34,669 nt of DNA from a virus: positions 1 through 34,669 of the IMG/VR virus record IMGVR_UViG_3300021959_005009, one strand, 5' to 3'. The notes below the pieces were generated by a model. The model did no database searches. It was not told the origin of the DNA and worked only from the letters and a program-made list of their open reading frames with translations. A program made the position numbers and the translations under genes. Below, in pieces: positions 1-7,348 of this stretch; position 1 is the stretch's first letter, and each line of letters opens with the position of its first letter.

Positions 1-1
1 C

Positions 2-397
2 AGATGGTTCCAGGTGTTCAGTGTAGGACCAACTATCAGAGAAAAGTTTGGCGACGAACTTAAACCAGGATACTGGGTAGTAGTCAAGCACGGTAGATGG
101 ACACCTAATATACAATTACCAATTGACAAATACAGAGAGCAACTCTCAGAAACAATTGGTGTGATGCCTGAAGATGTAGACAAACACGTTTCTTCAGGAG
201 CCAGATACAATGATAAATTTATGTTTTGGAAAGTAGACTATCATGACGGTGTACTAGGGTATTTCCCAGGAAGTGTACTGCCAACAGAATACTATGAAAG
301 CCAGCAAGTCACATCTTCGCTAAGAGATGACCAAAGAGTTTATACTGCTAAACAGACTGCTAAACAAGAAATTTACACTGAATCTGGTGAAGTGTGA
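2..397 (+). CDS. Hypothetical protein, 5' end cut by window
   Basis: An open frame enters from the left edge and ends at TGA 395-397. A GTG at 14 could serve as a start, but the frame is open back to the edge (it reads R-W-F-Q before that codon) and no Shine-Dalgarno is visible, so I treat the gene as truncated. At least 131 residues are present. The protein is soluble-looking, rich in aromatic and charged residues (for example YWVVVKHGRW, FWKVDYHDGVLGYFPG), without signal peptide or membrane segment. Its stop overlaps the GTG start of the next gene by four bases, which indicates co-transcription. I do not recognise a family. Confidence 0.7.
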   Translation, partial: RWFQVFSVGPTIREKFGDELKPGYWVVVKHGRWTPNIQLPIDKYREQLSETIGVMPEDVDKHVSSGARYNDKFMFWKVDYHDGVLGYFPGSVLPTEYYESQQVTSSLRDDQRVYTAKQTAKQEIYTESGEV

Positions 398-669
398 GTA
401 TAGATACACAGTCCTTAAAAGAATCAGTAGGCGACACAGCAATAGCATTGGTAATTAATTTTCCATTGAACATGTTGCTATTGTACATTGCCAATAGAAC
501 ATTTATACCTAATTTGGAAAGCGAAGGAGATATAATCTTTTGGACTTCTGTGTTCTTAACATTTTGGTTTACACTTGTAGCAATTACAAGAAAGTATTTT
601 GTCAGAGTGTGGTTCAAAAATAAAGAATTGAATAAAACTAGACTTAGGAGAGAAAGTGCCGTACATTGA
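394..669 (+). CDS. Small membrane protein, DUF7220-like
   Basis: This is a 91-residue protein starting at GTG 394. The layout is that of a small membrane protein family common in T4-like marine phages: an N-terminal SLKESVGDTAIALVINFPLNM-type segment, a second hydrophobic segment (about residues 47-67) and a basic end with YFVRVWF. Two membrane helices are predicted by eye (about 14-34 and 47-67), so it should sit in the host inner membrane. Its role is unknown. It overlaps both neighbours by a few bases. The resemblance to DUF7220-type proteins is from memory of the sequence pattern, not from a search. Confidence 0.75.
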   Translation: MSIDTQSLKESVGDTAIALVINFPLNMLLLYIANRTFIPNLESEGDIIFWTSVFLTFWFTLVAITRKYFVRVWFKNKELNKTRLRRESAVH

Positions 670-898
670 AAAGATAGGTAATAAAGCAATAGCAGAACAA
701 CTATGGCAATGGGAAGGAGTAATGCATGACCCAAACATTGATGGATTCAATGGTTGGGGTTGTAAGAAAAAGATTTATGAAGTTTACTTTCAAGCCAAAA
801 AAGCATTAGACAATGCACCGGTGTATGTTGATGAAGACAAATTTTTACATGAGCACAGAAAGAAAGAAATAGAAAACAAACTTAAAAGAAAAAGATAG
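656..898 (+). CDS. Hypothetical protein (80 aa)
   Basis: It starts at GTG 656 behind a good Shine-Dalgarno (AGGAGA at 645-650) and overlaps the preceding gene by 14 bases. The 80 residues are aromatic-rich in the first half (LWQWEGVMHDPNIDGFNGWG) and end in a highly basic helix-like tail rich in Lys, Arg and Glu. There is no membrane segment or known motif. The last base of its stop is the first base of the following gene, so it belongs to the same operon. I do not recognise it; a small nucleic-acid-binding or host-takeover protein would fit the basic tail, but that is a guess. Confidence 0.6.
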   Translation: MPYIEKIGNKAIAEQLWQWEGVMHDPNIDGFNGWGCKKKIYEVYFQAKKALDNAPVYVDEDKFLHEHRKKEIENKLKRKR

Positions 899-1686
899 TG
901 GAAATTATTGTAAGCAATAAGAATTATCCTAATCCCTTTATATTTGTTAAAGCAAGAAGATGTGGCAGTAATAGTCTAGACCGTTGGCTAGATGAAAACG
1001 TAGGACGTGATAATTATTGTGGTATAGCAGGGGATAATTGGAGTAATAATTACAGCCTGTTTAACATTGTAGAGGATGATATTCTAGCAGGCACCAAAGT
1101 AACATTCTGCCGTAATCCTTATTCAAGACTAATAGCAAGTTACCATGTAGACATTTGGCATCTTGCTAAAGACTTACCAGCCAATCCAAGTGACCTTACA
1201 CACCCTAATCAACCAGAACCAATGAATCCTGAAGTTCCTGTTGACCCAGAAACATATAAGATTACAGAGGACAAAGATATTCATATAGAAAACTTTACTT
1301 TCTTTATAGATACACTTATAGAATATCATCAAAGAGTAGACCCTACAAAGTCTGATTCCTATGTGTATACACCTAACAGGTACTGGTGGCAGAATACTAG
1401 TGTTACATTGCCCTTGTTTCATACAGTATTAGATAATAACAAAGACAATATACAATTCTTTGATCATATAATCAAGCAAGAAGAAATAGCAACAACGTTT
1501 CCTGTAGTCAGTAATAAAATACTAGGAAGTGAAGTACCGTTAAATAAAGTTAATACATTTAATGACAGGCACAAACAAACAACAACTAAGATAGATTTTA
1601 GTTATGTACTAGATTACAACAACAATAGAGAAAAGATTGCAGACTGTTGGAGCAATGATTTTGAATGTTTTGGATATGACAAATAA
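898..1686 (+). CDS. Sulfotransferase-like protein, copy 1
   Basis: This 262-residue protein has the two hallmark regions of PAPS-dependent sulfotransferases. Near residues 18-26 is a phosphosulfate-binding loop of the form KARRCGSNSL (compare K-x-x-K/R-x-GS-T/S in carbohydrate sulfotransferases). Near residues 70-80 is FCRNPYSRLIASY, the 3'-phosphate motif with Arg and Ser. Enzymes of this family move sulfate from PAPS to a sugar, lipid or protein hydroxyl; the substrate here is unknown. The GTG start is supported by alignment with the next gene, which begins MEILI in the same register. No signal peptide is present. The following paralogue overlaps by one base. Cell-surface or virion glycan sulfation is an inference only. 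Confidence 0.72.
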   Translation: MEIIVSNKNYPNPFIFVKARRCGSNSLDRWLDENVGRDNYCGIAGDNWSNNYSLFNIVEDDILAGTKVTFCRNPYSRLIASYHVDIWHLAKDLPANPSDLTHPNQPEPMNPEVPVDPETYKITEDKDIHIENFTFFIDTLIEYHQRVDPTKSDSYVYTPNRYWWQNTSVTLPLFHTVLDNNKDNIQFFDHIIKQEEIATTFPVVSNKILGSEVPLNKVNTFNDRHKQTTTKIDFSYVLDYNNNREKIADCWSNDFECFGYDK

Positions 1687-2444
1687 TGGAAATTTTAATT
1701 GGTAAGAAACAAGCACATCCATTTGTGTTTGTTAAAGCAAGACGTTGCGGTTCGAATTCACTAAATGTTTGGCTAGAAAATAATATTGGCAGAGACAATT
1801 ACATAGACTTGTCAGGCGACAATTGGTCTATAAACTTTGATTTGTTTGATGTCGTAGAAAATGACATACTAGATGCACCTAAAGTAACATTCTGTCGTAA
1901 CCCTTACACAAGAGTAGTAGCAGGTTATCTAGCAGACATATGGCACTATGCTCCTGCATTTCCTGTAAATGTAAGTGACCCAGATCACCCTAATCAACCA
2001 CCAGCCAATGCTGACTTTCAAACACAAATAGATATGTCTATGTACAAAATGACAGATGATATGGACAAACACATAGAAGCATTCACATTTTTCCTTGATG
2101 AAATGTGTGATTACTTAGGTGGTAATGAAGCAAGACATTGGTGGCAAGTTACTTTGGTTAATGAACCATTAATACATACTGTTCTCAACAATGATCCAAG
2201 TAATGTCGAGTTCTATGATTACATTGTCAAGCAAGAAGAAATAGGTAATGTGTGGCCAGAGATATCTAAAAAAGTTATAGGCAAGGAAACACCTTTCTAT
2301 CTAGCAAACAATTTTAAAGCAAGACACCCAAGTGATAAAAGATTAACAACAGACTTTATGCAATTATTAGATCATAACAACAACAGAGATAAGATTGCAG
2401 AATTTTGGAAACAAGACTTTGAATGTTTTGGGTACGAAAAATAG
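1686..2444 (+). CDS. Sulfotransferase-like protein, copy 2
   Basis: This 252-residue paralogue of the upstream gene is collinear over its whole length. Shared blocks are KARRCGSNSL, GRDNY, SGDNW/AGDNW, KVTFCRNPY-R, HPNQP, VKQEEI or IKQEEI, HNNNR-KIA and a C-terminal FECFGY. By eye about half of the residues match. Both PAPS-binding regions are intact, so both copies could be active. The middle (about residues 105-140) differs most and is shorter here, a plausible acceptor-specificity region. The ATG overlaps the TAA of copy 1. The gene ends just before an early promoter, so the pair closes the upstream operon. Confidence 0.72.
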   Translation: MEILIGKKQAHPFVFVKARRCGSNSLNVWLENNIGRDNYIDLSGDNWSINFDLFDVVENDILDAPKVTFCRNPYTRVVAGYLADIWHYAPAFPVNVSDPDHPNQPPANADFQTQIDMSMYKMTDDMDKHIEAFTFFLDEMCDYLGGNEARHWWQVTLVNEPLIHTVLNNDPSNVEFYDYIVKQEEIGNVWPEISKKVIGKETPFYLANNFKARHPSDKRLTTDFMQLLDHNNNRDKIAEFWKQDFECFGYEK

Positions 2445-2473
2445 TTGACTTTTATCTACATTTAGTTTATAAT
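2445..2473 (+). promoter_or_regulatory. Early sigma70-like promoter for the gp44 operon
   Basis: TTGACT (2445-2450) and TATAAT (2468-2473) are separated by 17 bp. The predicted start of transcription is about 2480, giving an 11-nt leader that contains an AAAGGAA Shine-Dalgarno before ATG 2491. Confidence 0.85.
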
Positions 2474-2490
2474 ACACAAAAGGAATATAT

Positions 2491-2727
2491 ATGAAACAAG
2501 GTAATTTATTTGATGAACTGTATGATGCACAGGAAACTGACGATTATACAGATAATACCAACCATGCAAATGCAAATGGTTTGTATCCAATAGCAAGTGA
2601 GGATGTTATCAAACAAGAGTTAGTTACATATTATAGAGTTGCTGGTGCTGTTAAGAAAGTAACAAAGTCTAGAAACTTTCTTTTTAATGAACATAGCGAC
2701 ACAACAACTATTGAGGTTTTTAAATGA
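2491..2727 (+). CDS. Hypothetical protein, first gene of the gp44 operon
   Basis: This 78-residue protein follows an early promoter and an AGGAA Shine-Dalgarno. The N-terminal half is acidic and rich in Asp, Asn and Thr (MKQGNLFDELYDAQETDDY). The second half is more basic (AGAVKKVTKSRNFLFNE). No known motif or membrane segment is visible. Its TGA overlaps the ATG of the clamp-loader gene (ATGA), so translation is coupled to gp44. The short N-terminal QGNLFDELYD resembles a clamp-binding peptide of the Q-x-x-L-F type, which would suit a partner of the replication machinery. This is a weak inference from a six-residue pattern. Confidence 0.7.
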   Translation: MKQGNLFDELYDAQETDDYTDNTNHANANGLYPIASEDVIKQELVTYYRVAGAVKKVTKSRNFLFNEHSDTTTIEVFK

Positions 2728-3650
2728 AAGAATTATGGGTAGAAAAATACAGACCTAATACAGTAGATGGTTATGTATTTAGAGATGCTAACCAACGTAA
2801 GCAGATTGAAGGCTGGATTAATGACGGAGCATTACCACACTTGCTGTTTAGTGGTGCACCTGGTACAGGTAAAACAACATTAGCAAAAGTATTGCTACAC
2901 AGTTTAAAAGTAGATCAATTTGATGTACTGGAAATTAATGCTAGTAACGAAAATGGTATTGACGTTATTAGAGATAGAATCACAAACTTTGTGAGTACTA
3001 TGCCGTTTGGGGAGTTTAAATATGTATTGCTAGATGAAGCAGATTATATTACTCCCAATGGTCAGGCGGCCTTGCGTGGTATGATGGAAATGTATCACAC
3101 TACTGCTAGGTTTATATTGACCTGTAACTACCCGCAAAGAATTATCCCGGCCCTTCATTCTAGGTCCCAAGGTTTCCATATTGAGAAACTAGACATAAAT
3201 GAATTTACGGCCAGGATAGCAACTATCTGTGTTGAAGAGGGCGTACAGATAGATTTAGAAACCCTTGACACTTATGTACAAGCAAGTTATCCAGATCTTC
3301 GTAAGAGCATCAACTTGGTACAGCAAAATGTAGTCGACGGTGTATTACAAAGTCCTCAAGATGGCGATGCCGCACAAAGCGACTGGATGCTATCTATGGT
3401 AGACTTGTTCAAAGCAGGCAAATACAAAGAAGCAAGAACACTTATTTGTGACCAAGCAAGGCCAGAAGAGTACGAAGATGTATTTAAGTTCTTGTATAGA
3501 AACTTAGAACTCTGGGGTAATGACCCATTAAAGCAAGATCAAAGCATTGTTATCATCAGAGACGGCATGGTCAAAAGTGTTTCCTGTGCTGATCCAGAGA
3601 TAAACCTCAGTGCAACTCTAGTAGAATTAGAAATGAATGCGGCAGGATAA
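2724..3650 (+). CDS. 44: Sliding clamp loader large subunit gp44
   Basis: This 308-residue AAA+ ATPase opens and loads the gp45 clamp on primer-template DNA during phage replication. It starts with the clamp-loader signature KELWVEKYRP. Walker A is GAPGTGKT at 44-51, Walker B is LLDEAD near 105-110, sensor 1 is TCNYPQR, and an SRSQG segment stands where the arginine-finger SRC motif lies. The C-terminal region (about 215-308) is the helical collar. Length matches T4 gp44 (319 aa). It is translationally coupled to the small gene before it. The usual small subunit gp62 does not follow; a radical SAM gene does instead. Confidence 0.93.
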   Translation: MKELWVEKYRPNTVDGYVFRDANQRKQIEGWINDGALPHLLFSGAPGTGKTTLAKVLLHSLKVDQFDVLEINASNENGIDVIRDRITNFVSTMPFGEFKYVLLDEADYITPNGQAALRGMMEMYHTTARFILTCNYPQRIIPALHSRSQGFHIEKLDINEFTARIATICVEEGVQIDLETLDTYVQASYPDLRKSINLVQQNVVDGVLQSPQDGDAAQSDWMLSMVDLFKAGKYKEARTLICDQARPEEYEDVFKFLYRNLELWGNDPLKQDQSIVIIRDGMVKSVSCADPEINLSATLVELEMNAAG

Positions 3651-3653
3651 ATA
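3646..3653 (+). promoter_or_regulatory. Late-type promoter octamer GATAAATA
   Basis: The octamer overlaps the stop codon of gp44 and lies exactly 5 nt before ATG 3659. This spacing recurs at 8247, 11473 and on the minus strand at 25018. Transcription from it would begin at or next to the ATG. Because it is partly within coding sequence, chance occurrence cannot be excluded. Confidence 0.45.
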
Positions 3654-3658
3654 TTGGT

Positions 3659-5176
3659 ATGGATGTCAAGGCTGTCATAATATCAGAATCTAATAGGCTT
3701 GACACTCCTAGTACTCCTGCTACTTTTCCTGTTAATTACAGATCTTTAGGCGCCCATATTATTAAAGGTGACCTTGCAGAATTAGGCATTGAATCTACTG
3801 TAATAGACTTTTGCTTTCATTTTGATCAAGATGAATTAGTCAAAGGTATTGTAAATTATTTTTCCAATACCAATACACAATATATTTGTATTAGTGCTAC
3901 ATTATCGCAAGGGTTAGATTCATATTATATAGATCTTGCAAAAAATATTAAAAAAGAATTACCTAATGCTAAAATTCTTTTTGGCGGCAAACGTAGAATC
4001 CAACGTAAAGTAATGACAGTATTTAATGATGTTGATGCAATTTTTTTAGGTAGAACAAAAGAAATGCTCAAGGACTATATCAATGGCAATGATATGTCTA
4101 AGTATATAGCAAACACAGAGTTTCCAAATATTTTTGTAAATAATAATTTAGATTACGATATAGAAAAAGCAGTTTCTTATACATTATTTAAAGAAGATGA
4201 CTTTTTAACATCAACAGATGTTATTGGCTTTGAAGTAGCATTAGGCTGTAAATTCAACTGCTCATTCTGTAATTACCCATTACGTGGTTCTAAAAATCTT
4301 TATATGAATTGCGAAGAGCAACTGTATTACACAATGCAACATGCCTATGACACATATGGCATTACTACTTTTTATGCTTCAGATGATACTGTAAACGAGT
4401 CTGATGAAAAGTTGCAGTTGCTAGTAGATGTTGTAAAACGTTTGAGTTTTAAACCAAACATAGCAGGATTTTTTAGATTGGATGTAATGGCAAAGAGATC
4501 ACATCAAATTGATATGCTCAAAGAAGCAGGCGTTAATTCTATAAATTTTGGTATAGAAAGTTTTGGCAAACAGGCTATCAAAGGCACATTTAAGAAAAGT
4601 ACTTTAGATGACTTAGAATATGTAGTAAAAAGATTAAGAACAGAAATTCCAGATTGCTGGGTTTCCAGTGGTTTTATTTGGGGACTGGCCAATGACGATT
4701 ATGACTTATTTGAGAAAAATTTACTACATGTAGAAAATTCAAAGTTAGTAGATAATGTAGGTTCTATTCCCTTAATCATTAATCCATTTAATTATTATAA
4801 AGAAGAGGAAGAATTTATTGCATGGGAAGAAGGTGCTTTTTCATCGCTAGATTTATATCCAGAGAAGCACGGATATTCCATAGATCCAAATACTAAAAAT
4901 TGGTCAAACACTTATACACACAAAAAAGAAGCAGACGTTAAAGCAGAAAAATATGTCAAAGCATTACATCAACGAGGTAAATTAACTGTCCATATAGAAG
5001 CATTTACATGGCAAAGTGTGATATCGCAAAACATAGCATCAAGCAGAAGCGACTGGTATACACAAATGAATGACTTATCAGGACGAGGATTGGTTCAAAA
5101 GGCCCGGTTTATAACTAATAGTAACATTACAAAATATATGGACAGTAAATTAAAATGGTTATACAATGAAATATAA
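3659..5176 (+). CDS. Radical SAM enzyme with N-terminal Rossmann-like domain
   Basis: This is a 505-residue protein. Residues 197, 201 and 204 are the three cysteines of a C-x3-C-x2-C radical SAM cluster site (GCKFNCSFCNYP), which binds [4Fe-4S] and SAM. GIESFG near 300 is a typical radical SAM beta-strand motif. Residues 1-140 look like the Rossmann-type domain of B12-binding radical SAM proteins (SATLSQGLDSYYIDLAKNIK, then ILFGGKRR), but the classic D-x-H-x-x-G cobalamin motif is not visible, so B12 binding is doubtful. The substrate is unknown. It sits in a tight cluster with a nucleotide-sugar dehydrogenase (11-bp overlap) and a SufE-like protein that could help supply Fe-S clusters. The start is the ATG after gp44. 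Confidence 0.85.
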   Translation: MDVKAVIISESNRLDTPSTPATFPVNYRSLGAHIIKGDLAELGIESTVIDFCFHFDQDELVKGIVNYFSNTNTQYICISATLSQGLDSYYIDLAKNIKKELPNAKILFGGKRRIQRKVMTVFNDVDAIFLGRTKEMLKDYINGNDMSKYIANTEFPNIFVNNNLDYDIEKAVSYTLFKEDDFLTSTDVIGFEVALGCKFNCSFCNYPLRGSKNLYMNCEEQLYYTMQHAYDTYGITTFYASDDTVNESDEKLQLLVDVVKRLSFKPNIAGFFRLDVMAKRSHQIDMLKEAGVNSINFGIESFGKQAIKGTFKKSTLDDLEYVVKRLRTEIPDCWVSSGFIWGLANDDYDLFEKNLLHVENSKLVDNVGSIPLIINPFNYYKEEEEFIAWEEGAFSSLDLYPEKHGYSIDPNTKNWSNTYTHKKEADVKAEKYVKALHQRGKLTVHIEAFTWQSVISQNIASSRSDWYTQMNDLSGRGLVQKARFITNSNITKYMDSKLKWLYNEI

Positions 5177-5963
5177 AATAGGAATTATAGGTAAAGGGTT
5201 TGTAGGAAGTGCTGTCAGCGATGGCTTTTCTAATATAGAACAGTATGTGGTGGATCCTAAAATTTCAGAGGACAACACAATTGATAAACTTGTCAATGAC
5301 TTTGATCCACCACTTACTTTTGTTTGTGTTCCAACACCACCTAATAAAGACGGTAGTGTTAATGTAGACATTGTTACTGAAGTTCTACAGGAATTGAACA
5401 ACAGAGAGTATAAAGGTATAGTTGTTGTTAAAAGCACAATTATACCTGACTACTTACATGTATTTAAAAAGAGTTATAAACTTAAAATAGTTTACAATCC
5501 AGAGTTTCTCACTGAAGCAAATGCTTCACAGGACTTTGTTAATCCAAACATGCAAGTACTCGGAGGGAAATGGAAAGACTGCGACACAGTTGAAAAAGCA
5601 TACAATAGGTATAGCAACGTGAGAGTAGTTCCGACATTTAAAGTAGACTTGAGTACTGCAAGTTTGATTAAGTACACTATTAATAGTTGGTTAGCAACTA
5701 AAGTTGTTTTCTTTAATGAACTATACAAACTACAACAAGCAAGTAGCAGTATGGTTAGTTGGGACCAGTTTACAGATATGCTAACAAGAGATCCACGCAT
5801 GGGCAATAGTCATATGAAAGTGCCTGGTACTGATGGCGAGTATGGATTTGGTGGGCATTGTTTTCCTAAGGACACAGAAGCATTAATACACTATGCACAG
5901 AGTAAAAACATAAAGTTATCACTGTTAGAAAAAGCAGTTAGCAAAAACAAGAAATTAAGATGA
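5166..5963 (+). CDS. UDP-glucose/GDP-mannose dehydrogenase family protein, short form
   Basis: This 265-residue protein has an N-terminal NAD-binding Rossmann fold (IGIIGKGFVGSAV, residues 4-16), the family block FVCVPTPPNKDGSVN, a KSTIIPDY block and YNPEFLTEANA. The catalytic Cys232 is in GGHCFPKD. Family members oxidise a UDP- or GDP-sugar at C6 to the uronic acid using two NAD+. Usual length is 400-450 residues; here the C-terminal UDP-binding domain after the central helix is missing, although the frame is intact with a normal stop. The sugar specificity or activity may therefore differ, or a partner may supply substrate binding. It overlaps both neighbours by a few bases, indicating an operon. 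Confidence 0.87.
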   Translation: MKYKIGIIGKGFVGSAVSDGFSNIEQYVVDPKISEDNTIDKLVNDFDPPLTFVCVPTPPNKDGSVNVDIVTEVLQELNNREYKGIVVVKSTIIPDYLHVFKKSYKLKIVYNPEFLTEANASQDFVNPNMQVLGGKWKDCDTVEKAYNRYSNVRVVPTFKVDLSTASLIKYTINSWLATKVVFFNELYKLQQASSSMVSWDQFTDMLTRDPRMGNSHMKVPGTDGEYGFGGHCFPKDTEALIHYAQSKNIKLSLLEKAVSKNKKLR

Positions 5964-6379
5964 TAGCAACCATAGAACCCATAGTAGAAACACTAGAAGC
6001 ATTAGAGACTGATCTAGATCGCTACGAATACTTAATAGAACTAGGCGATAGTTTAGCAGGTATTGGTGTTGTAGAAATGCTTAATGACGAAAACTATGTA
6101 GCAGGATGCCAAAGCGATGTTTGGCTTACTCACATACTAGACGAAAACAACACATTGCAGTTCTATGCACATTCAGACAGTAAACTTGTTAAAGGTTTAT
6201 TACATATTTTAGTAGAGGCATTCAGTGGTTACCAGCCAAATGATATGCTAAATTTTAACTCGTCTTCTGTACAAAAGATACCGTTAGGTGCTCAACTTAG
6301 TATGCAAAGACAAATTGGTATGATGAGCGTTTTTAATAAAATGAAATACATATCAAAACAATATACAGCATCAGCATGA
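5960..6379 (+). CDS. SufE-like Fe-S metabolism protein
   Basis: This 139-residue protein matches the SufE/CsdE family: an N-terminal helical part (RYEYLIELGDSL), then VAGCQSDVWL with the sulfur-accepting Cys50, and KGLLHILVEAFSG in the region corresponding to SufE's KGL-A-ll block. SufE proteins accept persulfide from a cysteine desulfurase (SufS/CsdA) and pass it on for Fe-S cluster assembly. No desulfurase lies in the window, so a host SufS would be the partner. Its position directly after a radical SAM enzyme and a dehydrogenase suggests it supports the radical SAM cluster under infection. The ATG overlaps the upstream TGA (ATGA). Confidence 0.88.
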   Translation: MIATIEPIVETLEALETDLDRYEYLIELGDSLAGIGVVEMLNDENYVAGCQSDVWLTHILDENNTLQFYAHSDSKLVKGLLHILVEAFSGYQPNDMLNFNSSSVQKIPLGAQLSMQRQIGMMSVFNKMKYISKQYTASA

Positions 6380-6624
6380 TTACAATACCCGATATAATAG
6401 GATTCACAGGTGTGGCATTACTTATAGTCACATACGCATTATTACAATTAGAACGCATTGACCCTAAAGGGTTTTGGTACAGTTTTAATAATTTAATTGT
6501 AGCAATTCTTGTAACAGTTAGTCTAGTTTACACACCTAACCTAGCAAGTTTGGTAATAGAATTCTTTTGGTTTATAATCAGTGCCTATGGAATCTACATG
6601 TACTTTAAAAGGAAGAACAGTTGA
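6376..6624 (+). CDS. CBU_0592-like small membrane protein
   Basis: This 82-residue protein has three hydrophobic segments (about 5-24, 33-52 and 56-77), so it is integral to the inner membrane. The pattern G-x-x-G near the start, Y-x-L-L-Q-L near residue 20, a loop with Asn-Asn before the second helix, and E-x-x-W-x-x-I-S-x-Y-G in the third helix fits the CBU_0592-like domain found in small bacterial membrane proteins. The function of that family is unknown. The gene is coupled to SufE before it and to a short-chain dehydrogenase after it by four-base overlaps, so it is part of the metabolic block. Confidence 0.78.
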   Translation: MITIPDIIGFTGVALLIVTYALLQLERIDPKGFWYSFNNLIVAILVTVSLVYTPNLASLVIEFFWFIISAYGIYMYFKRKNS

Positions 6625-7160
6625 AAATAGCAATTACAGGACATAGTAAAGGCATAGGTAAAGCATGTTTTGATTTACTTAGTAAAGAGCATGATGTCGT
6701 TGGTATGAGTAGAAGTAATGGATTTGATATAAATGAAATTAAACCTATTATAATGACAGCCAACTCATGCGATGTGTTTATTAATAATGCATACTCAGGT
6801 ACTAAGCAATCAGAATTATTTGATCAATTGTTTAACTTGTGGAGAACAGATGATACTAAAACTATTGTAAATATAAACAGCAGAAGCAAGTACGACGGTG
6901 TTAGAACATCATTATATGGAGCAGACAAAAAGCATTTAGATCACATAGCACAATCAAATGTGTTTAGTGATATGAATAAAAGGGTCAGAGTAATTAATAT
7001 AAATCCAGGCTATGTAGATACAGATATGGTGCCTCCACGTGCCAAGGACTATAATAAACTATCGCCTGAAACTGTAGCAGAAACAATTAAGTGGTGTTTA
7101 GATAAGCCACAAGAAATAGAAATCAATGAGTTATCAATATGGTCGACCTGGTTGCAGTAG
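6621..7160 (+). CDS. Short-chain dehydrogenase/reductase (SDR)
   Basis: This 179-residue NAD(P)-dependent oxidoreductase starts at TTG 6621 behind an AGGAAG Shine-Dalgarno. Residues 6-13 form the TGxxxGIG dinucleotide-binding motif (TGHSKGIG). NNAYSG stands for the NNAG motif, SRSKYDG supplies the serine strand, and Tyr99 and Lys103 form the catalytic YxxxK. NPGYVDTDM follows as in classical SDRs. It is shorter than the usual 250 residues, lacking part of the substrate-binding end. Substrate is unknown; neighbouring genes suggest sugar or lipid modification. No signal peptide is present. Confidence 0.87.
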   Translation: MKIAITGHSKGIGKACFDLLSKEHDVVGMSRSNGFDINEIKPIIMTANSCDVFINNAYSGTKQSELFDQLFNLWRTDDTKTIVNINSRSKYDGVRTSLYGADKKHLDHIAQSNVFSDMNKRVRVININPGYVDTDMVPPRAKDYNKLSPETVAETIKWCLDKPQEIEINELSIWSTWLQ

Positions 7161-7348
7161 CAGAAGAAATGATGCGTTTCGAACCCGAATTTAAAGAAGG
7201 TGGGTTTGTCCACACACATATCAAGCAAAACAAAAGTGATCCTTTGGTTGCTATTAAAAGTGCAGTAGATAGAATGACCGACTTGTATGATCTCGAGCAC
7301 TATCAAGTCGGCCAAGTAAGCGAAATTATTTTAAATAGGTTAGTTTAA
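7139..7348 (+). CDS. Hypothetical protein (69 aa)
   Basis: This 69-residue acidic protein overlaps the SDR gene by 22 bases and ends in a 9-base tail-to-tail overlap with phoH on the other strand. The sequence is mixed helical (AVAEEMMRFEPEFKEGG; SAVDRMTDLYDLEHYQVGQVSEIIL) with no membrane segment and no motif I know. It is the last rightward gene of the metabolic operon. The reading frame is kept because it is in line with the operon's overlap style, but the product is uncharacterised. Confidence 0.6.
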   Translation: MVDLVAVAEEMMRFEPEFKEGGFVHTHIKQNKSDPLVAIKSAVDRMTDLYDLEHYQVGQVSEIILNRLV

